From contig JADJRI010000010.1 in assembly GCA_016712275.1 (NCBI GenBank), positions 1 to 64,000 on the forward strand: a stretch of DNA of 64,000 nt, in the 5' to 3' direction. Under the pieces are notes generated by a model. The model was not told the origin of the DNA. It saw only the letters and a list, made by a program, of their open reading frames with translations, and did no database searches. Of the stretch, positions 11,961 through 21,451 are shown one piece after another (the stretch's first letter is position 1; each line of letters starts with the position of its first letter). Position numbers and translations under genes: made by a program. Source of the stretch: Planctomycetota bacterium. Lineage in GTDB: Bacteria > Planctomycetota > Phycisphaerae > UBA1845 > UTPLA1.

Positions 11961-12134
11961 CCTCGCCCGTGCGAATCAAACAGGGCCGCGACCGTCATAC
12001 AGTTCGCGAATGAACAGAGCCGCGACCGTCAGGAAGCGGTCGGCGTGCCACGCAGCCGCCCACGGACACCCTTCGCGGTTTTCAATACTGCGAACGCAAC
12101 TCCGCGCAAAGGCTGCACGTCCAAGTAGACTTTG

Positions 12135-12250
12135 ACCAAACATTTTCGTGGACGCGCAGGAGCGCCGCGTCCACGCGCAGCTCCCCTCCGTCCACGCGCC
12201 GGAGCGCCGCGTCCACGCGCGGCTCCTCTCCATCCCCGCGCCAGAGCTGC
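12135..12250. repeat. GTCCACGCGC-type short tandem repeat
   Basis: Units of CGTCCACGCGC(A/C)G and GGAGCGCCGC alternate four to five times. The stretch is very GC-rich and has no coding signal beyond accidental open frames. Confidence 0.65.
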
Positions 12251-12393
12251 GCTGCCACGCGGCTGGCTGGCGCAGGCCGCCGCCACTACCCCGCAAAGGC
12301 CCGAAAACTGGACTACACATCGCGAAGCGCGTAAACTACAACGCGTTCCGGGCGCGCGGGTCGGCATTCGCAGGGCTGAGGCATGCTGCGATA

Positions 12394-12423
12394 TGGTGGG
12401 TCAAGAAGCCGACCCACCCTACC
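12394..12423. repeat. GGTGGGTC...GACCCACC palindromic repeat
   Basis: GGTGGGTC, a short loop, then GACCCACCCTACC. This is one copy of a dispersed hairpin also found near 13550, 13820, 14040, 21260 and 30927. Confidence 0.6.
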
Positions 12424-12555
12424 TATCTACCCAACTACCCAACAAAAGAATGAAAAAAGCAAGGAATCGAAATTCGAAAATCTTGAAAAAAAAATCCGAC
12501 GGAAAAGCCAGAAGATCAAGTCGAGAGACTAATCAATCGTGCAAAAAGGCATCCG

Positions 12556-13542
12556 TTGCTTTCACGCGTAATCGTAATCGGTATCTTGATTATGGCCTTA
12601 GCCGGAGCCTTCGAGGGAATTCAGCGGATCACCGCAGGCTTCGGCTGGTTGACCGAAGCGCTGACCGCGCGCGAAGTGCGAGCTGGGTCCGACCAGTGGA
12701 GGCGTACCAAGGTCGCTGATTCCATCAGAGCAGTAACGAAAAGCCACGAACCTGTAACAGAGTTGCAGGTCGAGTGGTTTGACCTTTTGGGATCCAAGGA
12801 AGGCCTTGAGTTTTTTGCTCATTTTAACCAGGCAAATGAAACGTATGGATGCCTTTGCTCACTACGTGGTGGATCGCTAAACACGTTGTTTCTCGAATCC
12901 GGTTTCGACGGCGAATTCGAACATGCCACCTTTGAGGGGAGACAATATGCGCTGATTGCTCGAAAAGCGGGTAGCGGAGGCTACTTAGAGTTGACCATTG
13001 CGAGTTGGGACGGAATTGGAGAATTGAAGTCAGAAGTACTGATAAGTGAAGATTCGCCTACTCTTCCTGTACATTGGGGAAACTTACTTAAGGTACAAGA
13101 TAGGATCTTCATAGTTGGCAATGGCCAGAAACTTGAATTGGTTCTCCGCGATTCTTTCTTCATTATGGAACGATATCTTGACCACCCAAAATATCCACAC
13201 CTCGGAAAGCAAATTCACATTGTTCGTCTTTGCAAGGAAGCAGATAGCCTTCAGTTCTTTTTTGACGATCAACGGATCGAGTTTTACAAGAACGGTGATG
13301 TACTCCTAAACAAAACACCGATCGAAATAGGACTCAATGAAACGGTGCTCATCGACGACAATATTGAGTCAAGACGCGTGATTCGAACGTTCGGTGAAGC
13401 GGATATGCTATCGTGGGAAAGTGGTCTCTATTCTAAGTTCACGGCCAACAAAGTTGGAGTTTTTTCGGTACGCATCGATGATAGTTACGGAAATTGGTGT
13501 GAATTGACTTTTCACGCGGTTCGTCGAGTGGAAAGAGAGTAG
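12556..13542 (+). CDS. Hypothetical membrane-anchored protein, lower-GC orphan
   Basis: A 328-residue protein with one N-terminal hydrophobic segment (VIVIGILIMALAGAF) and a long soluble, beta-rich-looking remainder. I do not recognise a family. Base composition is visibly more AT-rich than the neighbours, and the gene is enclosed on both sides by repeats, which fits recent acquisition. The start is TTG at 12556, or ATG at 12592 if the first helix is shorter. The preceding 100 bases are A-rich. The topology suggests a periplasmic domain anchored in the inner membrane. Confidence 0.6.
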   Translation: MLSRVIVIGILIMALAGAFEGIQRITAGFGWLTEALTAREVRAGSDQWRRTKVADSIRAVTKSHEPVTELQVEWFDLLGSKEGLEFFAHFNQANETYGCLCSLRGGSLNTLFLESGFDGEFEHATFEGRQYALIARKAGSGGYLELTIASWDGIGELKSEVLISEDSPTLPVHWGNLLKVQDRIFIVGNGQKLELVLRDSFFIMERYLDHPKYPHLGKQIHIVRLCKEADSLQFFFDDQRIEFYKNGDVLLNKTPIEIGLNETVLIDDNIESRRVIRTFGEADMLSWESGLYSKFTANKVGVFSVRIDDSYGNWCELTFHAVRRVERE

Positions 13543-13545
13543 TTT

Positions 13546-14070
13546 CGTAGTGTGGGTTGGCAGTTTGACCCACCAATTTGCGGAGAGGTTCGTAGGGTGG
13601 GTCGGCCTTATGACCCACCACTCGCGGAGAGAACTGTTGACGCTGCACGGTGTTCGCGTTTTCGTACCGTTTATGCCGGAATACCGCCGAGCACATTCGC
13701 CGGGTGGCACATTGTCGACGGGGACGATTGGAGCCGCCCGATTTCAGCGAGATTCAAGAGCGGATCGGCGAACCGTGACGAGGGAAACGGTCGGTGTTCG
13801 AGGGGTTTTCTCCGCGAAATGGTGGGTGAAAAGGCCCACCACTCGCGGAGTGAACTGTTGACGCCGCACGGTGTTCGCGTTTTCGTACCGTTCATGCCGG
13901 AATATCGCCGTGCACATTCGCCGGCTGGCACATTGTCGACGGGGACGATTGCAGCCGCCCGATTTCAGCGAGATTCAAGAACGGATCGGTGAACCTTGAC
14001 GATTGAAACGGTCGGTGTTCGAGGGGTTTTCTCCGCGAAATGGTGGGTGAAAAGGCCCACCCACCCTACA
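13546..14070. repeat. 221-bp tandem duplication bordered by palindromic repeats
   Basis: Two direct copies with an exact 221-base period occupy about 13614-13834 and 13835-14055. For example, GAACTGTTGACG occurs at 13631 and 13852, and AGGGGTTTTCTCCGCG at 13801 and 14022. They differ by scattered substitutions. Each is flanked by GGTGGGT...ACCCACC hairpin elements. No gene is supported inside. Confidence 0.85.
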
Positions 14071-14101
14071 AAACTCAGTTTGTGCCGTCAGCAGAACGCC
14101 G

Positions 14102-14311
14102 TTATTTCTGTGCCTCAAACGTATCGCGGAAGTTCATGGCGACATCGCTGATTTCCTGAATGGTCTTGTCGGGCCATAAGGACTTCTGCCACTCGGTGTA
14201 GTCAAACGATTCGCGTTGGATGAGTGCGATAAATCGCTCGGCCTCGACATCACCCAGCGCTTCGACCAGCGCTTGAACACCGGCCGCCTTAATTTCGTTG
14301 TCTGGACGCAT
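14102..14311 (-). CDS. Small conserved-looking hypothetical protein
   Basis: A 69-residue acidic protein starting MRPDNEIKAAGVQALVEALG and containing ERFIALIQRESFDYTEWQ. It resembles a family of small proteins often paired with a second small gene in bacteria, but I cannot name a function. It lies 28 bases downstream of the gene at 14340-14759 and probably shares its transcript. An antitoxin-like role is possible but unproven. Confidence 0.55.
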   Translation of the reverse strand: MRPDNEIKAAGVQALVEALGDVEAERFIALIQRESFDYTEWQKSLWPDKTIQEISDVAMNFRDTFEAQK

Positions 14312-14339
14312 GCTGGCAACACCAATAACGTATGATTTA

Positions 14340-14759
14340 TTACACTTCTGCCTGAACGGACAGGCCAAATAGTCGCGGCTCTTGGCCACGGTCTATCGCG
14401 ACACGAAGTTTCGATTCGTAATCCGGCGGATAAGGATAAAACCGATGAAATTGTTCAAAAGCCTCAACACTCCGTCGCAGCTCAAGCGTGTCCATCACCC
14501 GCGCGGTAATCAACCCACCAAAATTCTGCAAAGGGTCGACGTAATCCATCATTGCCAATTTGTATTGTTCACCAAACTGGCTCAGCAGATCTTCCTTGGA
14601 AATGCTGGCAACGCCCATCGCATTAAGAAAAAGCACAACGCTGTAATTATTCTTGACATTCATCCCCAGCGTAAGGAGCACAGCCAAGCCGTCCTCCACG
14701 GGCCCGGTGGCCCGCACTGTCACACGATTGGGAAAGACTTTGCATCCAACGCTACGCAT
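14340..14759 (-). CDS. Hypothetical protein downstream of the sigma factor
   Basis: Up to 139 residues. The well-formed part begins MNVKNNYSVVLFLNAMGVAS and includes EDLLSQFGEQYKLAMMDYVD and ITARVMDTLELRRSVEAF. The first 32 residues may not be translated. If used, the ATG at 14759 overlaps the sigma factor stop by 8 bases, implying coupling. No family is recognised. With the 69-residue gene it forms a small pair at the 3' end of the signalling locus. Confidence 0.5.
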   Translation of the reverse strand: MRSVGCKVFPNRVTVRATGPVEDGLAVLLTLGMNVKNNYSVVLFLNAMGVASISKEDLLSQFGEQYKLAMMDYVDPLQNFGGLITARVMDTLELRRSVEAFEQFHRFYPYPPDYESKLRVAIDRGQEPRLFGLSVQAEV

Positions 14760-15654
14760 GCTGCGACAAAAACCCCACGCTCGTCTGAAACAGCCGGTCG
14801 CTCAATTCCGGGTTCATCACCCGCTCGCTCTCGGCCGAAAGGTCTTCGACATTCGCCTTGCACATGAGGCACTGAATCGTGTCGAGGTGAAACACCGTGT
14901 ACGAATGCCACGGCTCCTCCAGAACGCCGAGCAGGTGCGAGCCGATGGTGCCGCGCTTGAGGCATGAGAGGCGGCGGCGCCAGACGCGGGCGATGGTGGC
15001 TTCGCTCGACAGCGTGTCCGTGTCGATCAGCTCGCGCTCGCGGACGGCTAGCTCCTCGAAGAATTCGCGGAGGCGGCCAAGGGCGCGGAACTTTACGCCG
15101 GCGACGGCTTTTTCGTCGCGGCCGAGGCGCTCGCCGGCCTCTTTGTTGCGCAGGCCGACGTAGAAGAGCAGCTCCACGACTTGCAGATCATCGAGCCGGG
15201 ATTTGTCGCGCAATTCCTCGATGAGACGTCTCAGGATGCGGGCGAGAACCTCCTCCTGCTGGCGCTCGCGCTCGATGGCCAGCGCGGCGCTCGACGGCGT
15301 TTCCCGAACGGCCGGATCGACCCCGCCGCCGCGCGAATCGTCATCGATATCGAACCCGGAAGTCAATTCGGCCGCGCGCTGCTTCTTCGACAGCACCTCG
15401 CCGATTTTGTATCGCAGGATCGCAAAGAGGTATGTTTCGAGCGAACGGCTCTCATCGAAGTGCGGCAGGCTGGTGACAAAGCCGAGAAAGGTCTCCTGAA
15501 GGGCGTCCTCCGCCTCGCCGGGGTTGCGAAGCCGGCTGCGCGCGAAGGCCAGCAGGCGGCCTTGATACCGCTCGATGAGCTGGTGCCATGCCCGCTGATC
15601 GCCCTTGCGAATGGCGACGACCAGAAATTTGTCCGCATCTTCTGTCTGGCTCAA
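14752..15654 (-). CDS. Sigma-70 family (ECF-like) sigma factor with C-terminal His/Cys extension
   Basis: A 300-residue sigma factor. Region 2 is seen as WHQLIERYQGRLLAFARSRL, DALQETFLGFV and LFAILRYKIGEVL. Region 4 is seen around VELLFYVGLRNKEAGERLG. ECF factors are usually about 170-200 residues; this one has an extra C-terminal 100, including HSYTVFHLDTIQCLMCKANV. That His-x5-Cys-x2-Cys cluster could bind a metal and act as a built-in sensor, similar in principle to zinc anti-sigma domains. The extension role is inference. It lies downstream of two kinases and an FHA protein, so phosphorylation control is plausible. Confidence 0.8.
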   Translation of the reverse strand: MSQTEDADKFLVVAIRKGDQRAWHQLIERYQGRLLAFARSRLRNPGEAEDALQETFLGFVTSLPHFDESRSLETYLFAILRYKIGEVLSKKQRAAELTSGFDIDDDSRGGGVDPAVRETPSSAALAIERERQQEEVLARILRRLIEELRDKSRLDDLQVVELLFYVGLRNKEAGERLGRDEKAVAGVKFRALGRLREFFEELAVRERELIDTDTLSSEATIARVWRRRLSCLKRGTIGSHLLGVLEEPWHSYTVFHLDTIQCLMCKANVEDLSAESERVMNPELSDRLFQTSVGFLSQHA

Positions 15655-15730
15655 TCGCGCCGTCCCGACCCGCGCCGTATTGTCACCATCTCAATTCAAT
15701 GCGGCACAAGCATATGGCCTGTGTTCTCAC

Positions 15731-15749
15731 CACCGGCGGGACGCCGGTG
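15731..15749. repeat. CACCGGCG/CGCCGGTG hairpin
   Basis: An 8-base perfect stem with a GGA loop, followed by CCACAAGAG. It lies between the sigma factor gene and the membrane protein gene. The GCCGGTGCCAC string is shared with the longer palindrome at 21375-21419. Confidence 0.55.
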
Positions 15750-15773
15750 CCACAAGAGTATTGAGACAAGCTC

Positions 15774-16283
15774 CTACAGCCCCTGCGACGTAAGCGGACC
15801 CATTCTCCAGAGAACAGCGCAAAGCCCGATGAACGCCGCCGCGCTGCCCGCGCGGATGAGCAGAGTATATCGGCCGCGCCGACCCGCGTCGAGAAACACA
15901 TAGGTCAGCGAAACCAGCGCCGCCAATGCGGCGATCGAATAGAGCCCGCCCGATCCCTTCCATCGCGGGCCTTTCTCTTTCTTGACGGGCGCGGTCGCCT
16001 GCGCGGGAGGAGCTGCCACGCGCGACGCGGAAATTTCGACATGCTCCACGCGCGTGTCGCGCCCATCCGTCGAGGTCGCGACAACGCTCGCCTGCGGACC
16101 GCTCGCCGCATAATGCCCACGGGAGGCGGGTCGAAGCAGAATGACAAATACCACGCCGATGCCGACCGCCAATCCGATGGCAATCTTGCGGGCGCGCGAG
16201 GCTCCATTCTTTCGCGGCCCAAAGATCGCAAAGACCGCAACGGCAAGACAAGCCAGCATGATTGAAATGTTCGGTACATTCAT
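15774..16283 (-). CDS. Small membrane protein of kinase locus
   Basis: A 169-residue protein with an N-terminal helix (ISIMLACLAVAVFAIFG), a second helix (IAIGLAVGIGVVFVILL), a polar middle with an Ala/Pro-rich linker, and two more helices near the end (YSIAALAALVSLTYVFLD, AGSAAAFIGLCAVLW). Its ATG overlaps the kinase stop in an ATGA arrangement, so the two are translationally coupled. No family is recognised. It may partner the kinase membrane domain. Confidence 0.65.
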   Translation of the reverse strand: MNVPNISIMLACLAVAVFAIFGPRKNGASRARKIAIGLAVGIGVVFVILLRPASRGHYAASGPQASVVATSTDGRDTRVEHVEISASRVAAPPAQATAPVKKEKGPRWKGSGGLYSIAALAALVSLTYVFLDAGRRGRYTLLIRAGSAAAFIGLCAVLWRMGPLTSQGL

Positions 16284-19078
16284 ACCTGAATCTCCCGGCC
16301 CAGCGCAGAGCCGCTGCCTTCGAGCATATTTTGCAGCTCATCCATTTCCTCGTTCAGCTTAAGCAGCATGGTTCGATCCGGGCTGTTGAATCGCGAATCG
16401 ACATCGAGCTGGCAGGTGGTGCGATAGCCGCCCTGCCCATCCTCGTAGGCGACGATATTCAATTCTGTTTTCCATTCCCGCACGTCGCTTTGCCAGAATT
16501 GGGCCGTCCAGTCGCCGCGCAGAAATCGCCACAGCAATTCCCCGTGGCTGTCCATTCGATAACCCTTCAAGAACGCATACTGCTCCAGCATGCGCCGCAA
16601 ATGCGTCACCGACTCAACCCGCAACGATCGCTTGAGTGGCAATTCCACGGCCGGCTTCTTTTCCTTTCGCCTGGCCCGCCCTGTCGCGAGGCTGCCGAAG
16701 AACAGGGCCGCGCCCGTTACGCCGAGTGGCACCATCGTCGCCGGAAAAACTTCGTCCCAATCCCGTTCCGGAACGGAAATCAGCAGAATGGGAATCAGTA
16801 GAATCGCCAGCCCCCATAAGCACAGGCCGACCGTTCGCATGATTCGCGATTTCTTCGCGCGTTCGGCCGACTCGGCATCGGTCGGGTTTGACGCCGCCTC
16901 CTTCATAAACCTCGGCATGGGCACCGGAATAATCCAAACCAGAACAGCCGTCACCACACCCAGAAGTATCAGCGTAAGCGCGGCAAAAAGTTCTTCACGT
17001 TGCGGATTGAACTGCCCAATGTAAATGCCGGAGCCCGATGTAATCGCCAATCCCGCAAAAAAGATGCCCTTGCGGAAGATGCCACGCCACAGCCCCCTTC
17101 TGAAGGCGCGGCGCGGCGCACGATAGGGCAAAAATTGTAAAATGCGACAGCGCGACTCCACCGATGAGCGTGCCGACCCATTCATCACTTGGCATGTTCA
17201 TCACGCCGAGAGCGATATAGCAAAGCACCGACGCCAGCCCCAATATGCCGGCCGCGATAAACCAGATCGACCGGACCACCGAACTCCGCTGCGGCAAGGA
17301 AGTGCGCTCCGCGCCATGCATGGGCGAATTTCCGTTTGCAGCAAAGCGATTCTGGGCCATCCGGTTGTTGAGTCCGTCGCGCGATACGGCCACGGTGGCG
17401 GCATAACCCTGATTCTGACCGCCGGCAAACGCCGAGGCATCCCCGTCATTCCCATGATTCTTTTTCTTGCCGCTCTTGGGACCGACCTGCATCGGCCAGA
17501 GGCCGCCCAATGACTGCACACCCAGCGACGCGCCGGCCAGAATCGCCATGACCGCAACTTCATCCGCATCCGCAATCTTGGCCGCAATATAGCCGAAGAT
17601 CGCCAGCCACATGGCCGACCCCAGCGATACCACGCCGCGCCGGCCGTCGTCCAGCCGGCCGCGCCAATCGCAAATCACCAGTGCGGCAATCAGCGGTGCG
17701 ACAAGGTCCGAAGCCGCCGCATGAACAAGCCCCAGGTCGAATGTAAAATTATTCACCAGTGCAACGGTCACGCCGGCAATAACGATAAACGCAAGCGTGG
17801 CCGTCCACTCTTCTCGTGCTTTGCCGCCGCGAATCGTCCAAATCTGCCAGAGGAACATGGACTGGACAATGCAAATGCTGTGCAAGAATATCGCCAGCCA
17901 ATACGGAAAATCTCCATGGCCGATGACCGTCGCCGCGCCGGCCGTCGCCGCGCAGGAAATGAGTGCCTTGCCGATGGCATGCATGGGCCACTTCGTGCCG
18001 AGCCAGTTCGCCATCTCCTTGGGAGCGGCCGCTTCGGCCCGCCGGCCCATGAATTCGTCAGAGCCGCCAGGCGCCGGGCGCCGCCCTGATCATTTCTCCC
18101 GGCGCCGATTCGATTCCCGCCGGCAGGCCCGATCACCGGAGGCAATGGACCCTGAAAATGACCGACATTGCTGCTGCCCGTGCCGATCGCCGCAACGGTG
18201 GCATGACAACCCGCGCCGATGTTCTTCGCCGCATTGGCCGCGAGCAGCGTGATACTGGCCGGCTCAAAAGCCGCGACCGACCTGTCAAGGTCTTCGACCT
18301 CGAACAGATCCGCGATCATCTCGTTCACGGTCTGGTACCGATCGCGCGGATCCTTTGCAAGTGCCTTGCGTATGACATTTGGAAACGGCGCCGGCAGCTC
18401 GTCCACTTTGGGCGAGGCGGTCAGATGCTTCATCAGCACCTCGCCCATCGACGCCCCCGAAAACGGCACGCGGCCGAGAACCATCTCATACAAGATCACG
18501 CCGAGGGCGTAGATGTCGATCGTGCGATCGTAATTCCCGCTGCCCACTTCCGGGGCCATGTAATGAACCGTGCCGACGCTGACCGTCTGGCCGGAGTGCT
18601 GGCTGGCGGCCATCATCTTGGAGAGGCCGTAGTCGCCGATCTTCACATAACCGTCTTCGTAGAAAATGTTGCCCGGTTTGAGGTCGCGGTGCACGATGCC
18701 GCGATCGTGCAGATAAGCCAGGCCTTTTGCGATTTCCCGCGCGAAATAGGCGGCCTTTTGCACGCCGAGGCCCCGCGGCGCCTCGTTCATCAGGTCGCGC
18801 AGTGACACGCCATTGACATATTCCATGATGACGAAGAACTCGCCGGCCGCGCTTTGCTTGATGTCGTGCAGCGCGATGAGATAGGGGCTCTTCAGGTTCA
18901 GGCAGTGCGTCGCCCCGCGCAGCTCGACCTGCGGATTTTCGCGAAGGTACTTGAGCGCGACTTCCTTGCCGCCGTCGCTCAGCGAATAATAAACCTCGCC
19001 GAACCCGCCGCGCCCCACGCCGCGCTGGATCGTGTAACCCGGCAAGGGCCTGTCACCTTGATTAAACCGGAAGCTCAT
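16280..19078 (-). CDS. Ser/Thr protein kinase with polytopic membrane domain (frameshifted)
   Basis: About 930 residues. The N-terminal kinase domain (about 1-260) has the Gly loop GVGRGGFGEVYY, catalytic Lys (VALKYL), HRDLKPGN, activation DYG in place of DFG, and APEVGSG. After a linker, the membrane domain has roughly ten helices and the C-terminus is a soluble domain of about 120 residues with SVTHLRRMLEQYAFLKGY. Frame changes are needed near 18062 and 17110, the latter beside a C5 run. The N-terminal kinase is near-identical to the upstream gene product, so the pair arose by duplication and their C-termini diverged. Confidence 0.82.
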
Positions 19079-19135
19079 GATCCTGCCTCTCACACTGTCG
19101 CCGGCCATTGCACGGCGTGCATCGCTGCATTCCCA

Positions 19136-21223
19136 TCAACCCAAAGACGCCAGCACCTTGGCCGCCGTTCGCCGCCGAAAATCCGCCTCAAACATGCAAC
19201 CCGCGAACAAAATCGCCGCGAATCCCAAAGCAACCGGCCGGATGTCATAGGCCGACGATGCGACGCGGATTGTCCTCGGCTCTTCTTCGCGAACCGTTGA
19301 GCGCGAACGTTGCCGCTCATATGGCATCTCCCGGTCGTCCACCTGAACGGTTTGCGGACTCACATCGGGGTTGTGCCAAACATACTTTTCCTTGTGCCAA
19401 CTGAACCAGACCAATGCCGCGCATCCCACCACCGCCACGCCGAAGAAAATAAACAGCCGCATCAGCGTTCGGTTCCAGTATCCATCTTCCGGCCGCAGGA
19501 TCAATCCGTTCCCGCGCAAAATCCAGAAGATCAGAAACGCGACACCCATCGCGCCCGCCAGAACAATCAGCGGAAACTGTGCAGCAAACGGCGCGATCCT
19601 GCCTTCCACCACCAGCGCGGCCATGGCCGACGCCCCGGTGAGTGCCATCAGCACCGGCCGAATCGTCGCACGCCAAATGCCGAATCCGCCCCGATGCGCG
19701 GCCTTCCATAATCCAAACGCACTCACGCCCGCGGCGTAACACGCTCCGACCCACAGCCAGTGGAATTTATTGAAATGAATTTCACCGGCGCTGGTGCTGA
19801 AGTAGGCATATTCCGCATCCGCCACCGAGCCCGCAATGGCCAGACCGATCGCGAGCTTCGCCTGAACCACGCCGATCAATCCCCAAAACACGCGAATCAC
19901 CACATTGCGATGCGTCGGATCGTATCGGCCGCGTTCGAGAAGCGGCCGACCCGCCGCATCTTGAAAATCGGTGTTCATGAGGATCACCACACCTTCAATG
20001 ATGCCCCACAACGCGCCGACGCCCGTGAAGCTCGTCACCAGAATCTGATAGACGCCGATCGCATAATGGCCCGTGTAAAAGCGATGAATGCCGAACCACC
20101 CCAGAAAAATGCCCAGGAGGCCGGTGGTCACGCGCGACCGCTGCGGAAACGTCGGCTCATCCGTTATTCCGTCGTCAACACCACTGTTCCGGCCGGCCCA
20201 CGCATCCATCGGGTTCTTTTCGACGCCTTTGATGCGATTGCGACGGCGTCTGCGGCGGCTCTCTTCGACCGGCGGTGGCGGCACCACAGGCACGCCCGAT
20301 CCCAGCGGCGGCACATGGCTGCTGCCCCGGCCGCGACCGACGCCCACGGCTTCGCCGACTTTTACCTTGCGAGCAACGGCCGCCGCCATGCGGGTCAGAT
20401 TCAGGGAATCCATCGAGGAGACCGACTGACTCAGTTCATCCACCGCAAACAGATCGGAGATCATTTCATTGACGGTCTGGTACCGGTCGCGCGGGTCCTT
20501 GGCCAGTGCCTTTCGAATGACACGGGGAAACGGCTCCGGCAGTTCGTCCACTTCCGGCGATGCCGTCAGGTGCTTCATCAGCACCTCACCCATGCTGGCG
20601 CCGGAAAACGGCACCCGCCCCAGCAGCATTTCGTAAAGCATGACGCCGAGAGCGTAAATATCGATCGTGCGATCGTAATTCCCGCTGCCGACCTCCGGCG
20701 CCATGTAATGCACCGTGCCGACGCTCATTGTCTGCCCCGAATGCTGGCTCGCCGCCATCATTTTTGAAAGGCCGTAGTCGCCGATCTTTACATAGCCGTC
20801 TTCATAGAAAATGTTCCCAGGCTTCAAATCGCGATGAACGATGCCGCGGTCATGCAAATACGAAAGGCCCTTGCCGATTTCGCGAACAAAATACGCGGCT
20901 TTCTGAGCCCCAAGCCCGCGCGGCTCTTCGTTCAACAGATCGCGCAACGACGAGCCATTGACAAATTCCATGATGACGAAGAATTCGCCGTCCACACTTT
21001 GCTTGATATCCTGAATGCCGACGAGGTAGGGACTTTTCAGATTGAGGCAATGCGTGGCCCCGCGCAATTCGACCTGCGGATTCTCGCGAAGATACTTGAG
21101 CGCGACCTCCTTGCCGCCGTCGCTCACTGCGTAATAGACCTCGCCGAATCCGCCGCGGCCAACCCCGCGCTGGATCGTGTAGCCCGGCAACGGCCTGTCA
21201 CCCTGATTAAAGCGAAAACTCAT
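19136..21223 (-). CDS. Ser/Thr protein kinase with TM2 domain
   Basis: An intact 695-residue Hanks-type kinase. Domains in order: kinase (1-265) with GVGRGGFGEVYYA, VALKYL, VHRDLKPGNIFYEDG, DYGLSKM and VHYMAPEVGSG; a Pro/Arg-rich linker; a TM2 domain (LGIFLGWFGIHRFYTGHYAI), two helices joined by a charged turn; then about six more membrane helices and a short tail ending AKVLASLG. TM2 fused to a kinase is unusual outside planctomycetes, as far as I know. It precedes its paralogue by 57 bases in one operon with the FHA gene. Confidence 0.9.
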   Translation of the reverse strand: MSFRFNQGDRPLPGYTIQRGVGRGGFGEVYYAVSDGGKEVALKYLRENPQVELRGATHCLNLKSPYLVGIQDIKQSVDGEFFVIMEFVNGSSLRDLLNEEPRGLGAQKAAYFVREIGKGLSYLHDRGIVHRDLKPGNIFYEDGYVKIGDYGLSKMMAASQHSGQTMSVGTVHYMAPEVGSGNYDRTIDIYALGVMLYEMLLGRVPFSGASMGEVLMKHLTASPEVDELPEPFPRVIRKALAKDPRDRYQTVNEMISDLFAVDELSQSVSSMDSLNLTRMAAAVARKVKVGEAVGVGRGRGSSHVPPLGSGVPVVPPPPVEESRRRRRRNRIKGVEKNPMDAWAGRNSGVDDGITDEPTFPQRSRVTTGLLGIFLGWFGIHRFYTGHYAIGVYQILVTSFTGVGALWGIIEGVVILMNTDFQDAAGRPLLERGRYDPTHRNVVIRVFWGLIGVVQAKLAIGLAIAGSVADAEYAYFSTSAGEIHFNKFHWLWVGACYAAGVSAFGLWKAAHRGGFGIWRATIRPVLMALTGASAMAALVVEGRIAPFAAQFPLIVLAGAMGVAFLIFWILRGNGLILRPEDGYWNRTLMRLFIFFGVAVVGCAALVWFSWHKEKYVWHNPDVSPQTVQVDDREMPYERQRSRSTVREEEPRTIRVASSAYDIRPVALGFAAILFAGCMFEADFRRRTAAKVLASLG

Positions 21224-21258
21224 AATCCTTGCCTCGCGCTGCTGTGCCGTCTTTCAGG

Positions 21259-21341
21259 CGTAGGGTGGGTCAGCCGTATCGACCCACCGATTGGGGAGAT
21301 CCAACACTGCATTCTGGTGGGTCACGAAGGCCGACCCACCT
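21259..21341. repeat. Two GGTGGGTC-type palindromic repeats
   Basis: GTAGGGTGGGTC...GACCCACC at 21259-21288 and GGTGGGTC...GACCCACC at 21317-21341. Both can fold as hairpins and belong to the dispersed family. They lie between the FHA gene and the kinase promoter region. Confidence 0.7.
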
Positions 21342-21374
21342 GAATTAACATTCCGCGTAGTCGGTCGCAATCTT

Positions 21375-21419
21375 GCCAGCGGTGTGGCACCGGCTAATAG
21401 CCGGTGCCACACCGCTGGC
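21375..21419. repeat. Long perfect palindrome (22-bp arms)
   Basis: GCCAGCGGTGTGGCACCGGC and its exact complement flank a short TAATA centre. The core matches that of the palindrome at 40326-40378. It follows the FHA stop on the minus strand and could terminate or stabilise that transcript. Confidence 0.85.
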
Positions 21420-21451
21420 GACGTCCAATTTCCGTCGCTCGCCATTTCAAC

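Noticed and set aside
11495..12130. Possible CRISPR array
   Set aside because: Repeat units are imperfect, there are no unique spacers of fixed length and no cas genes nearby.
11549..12719. Overlapping plus-strand open frames in the repeat array
   Set aside because: Low-complexity Pro/Arg text from GC-rich repeats, no ribosome sites, no conserved start.
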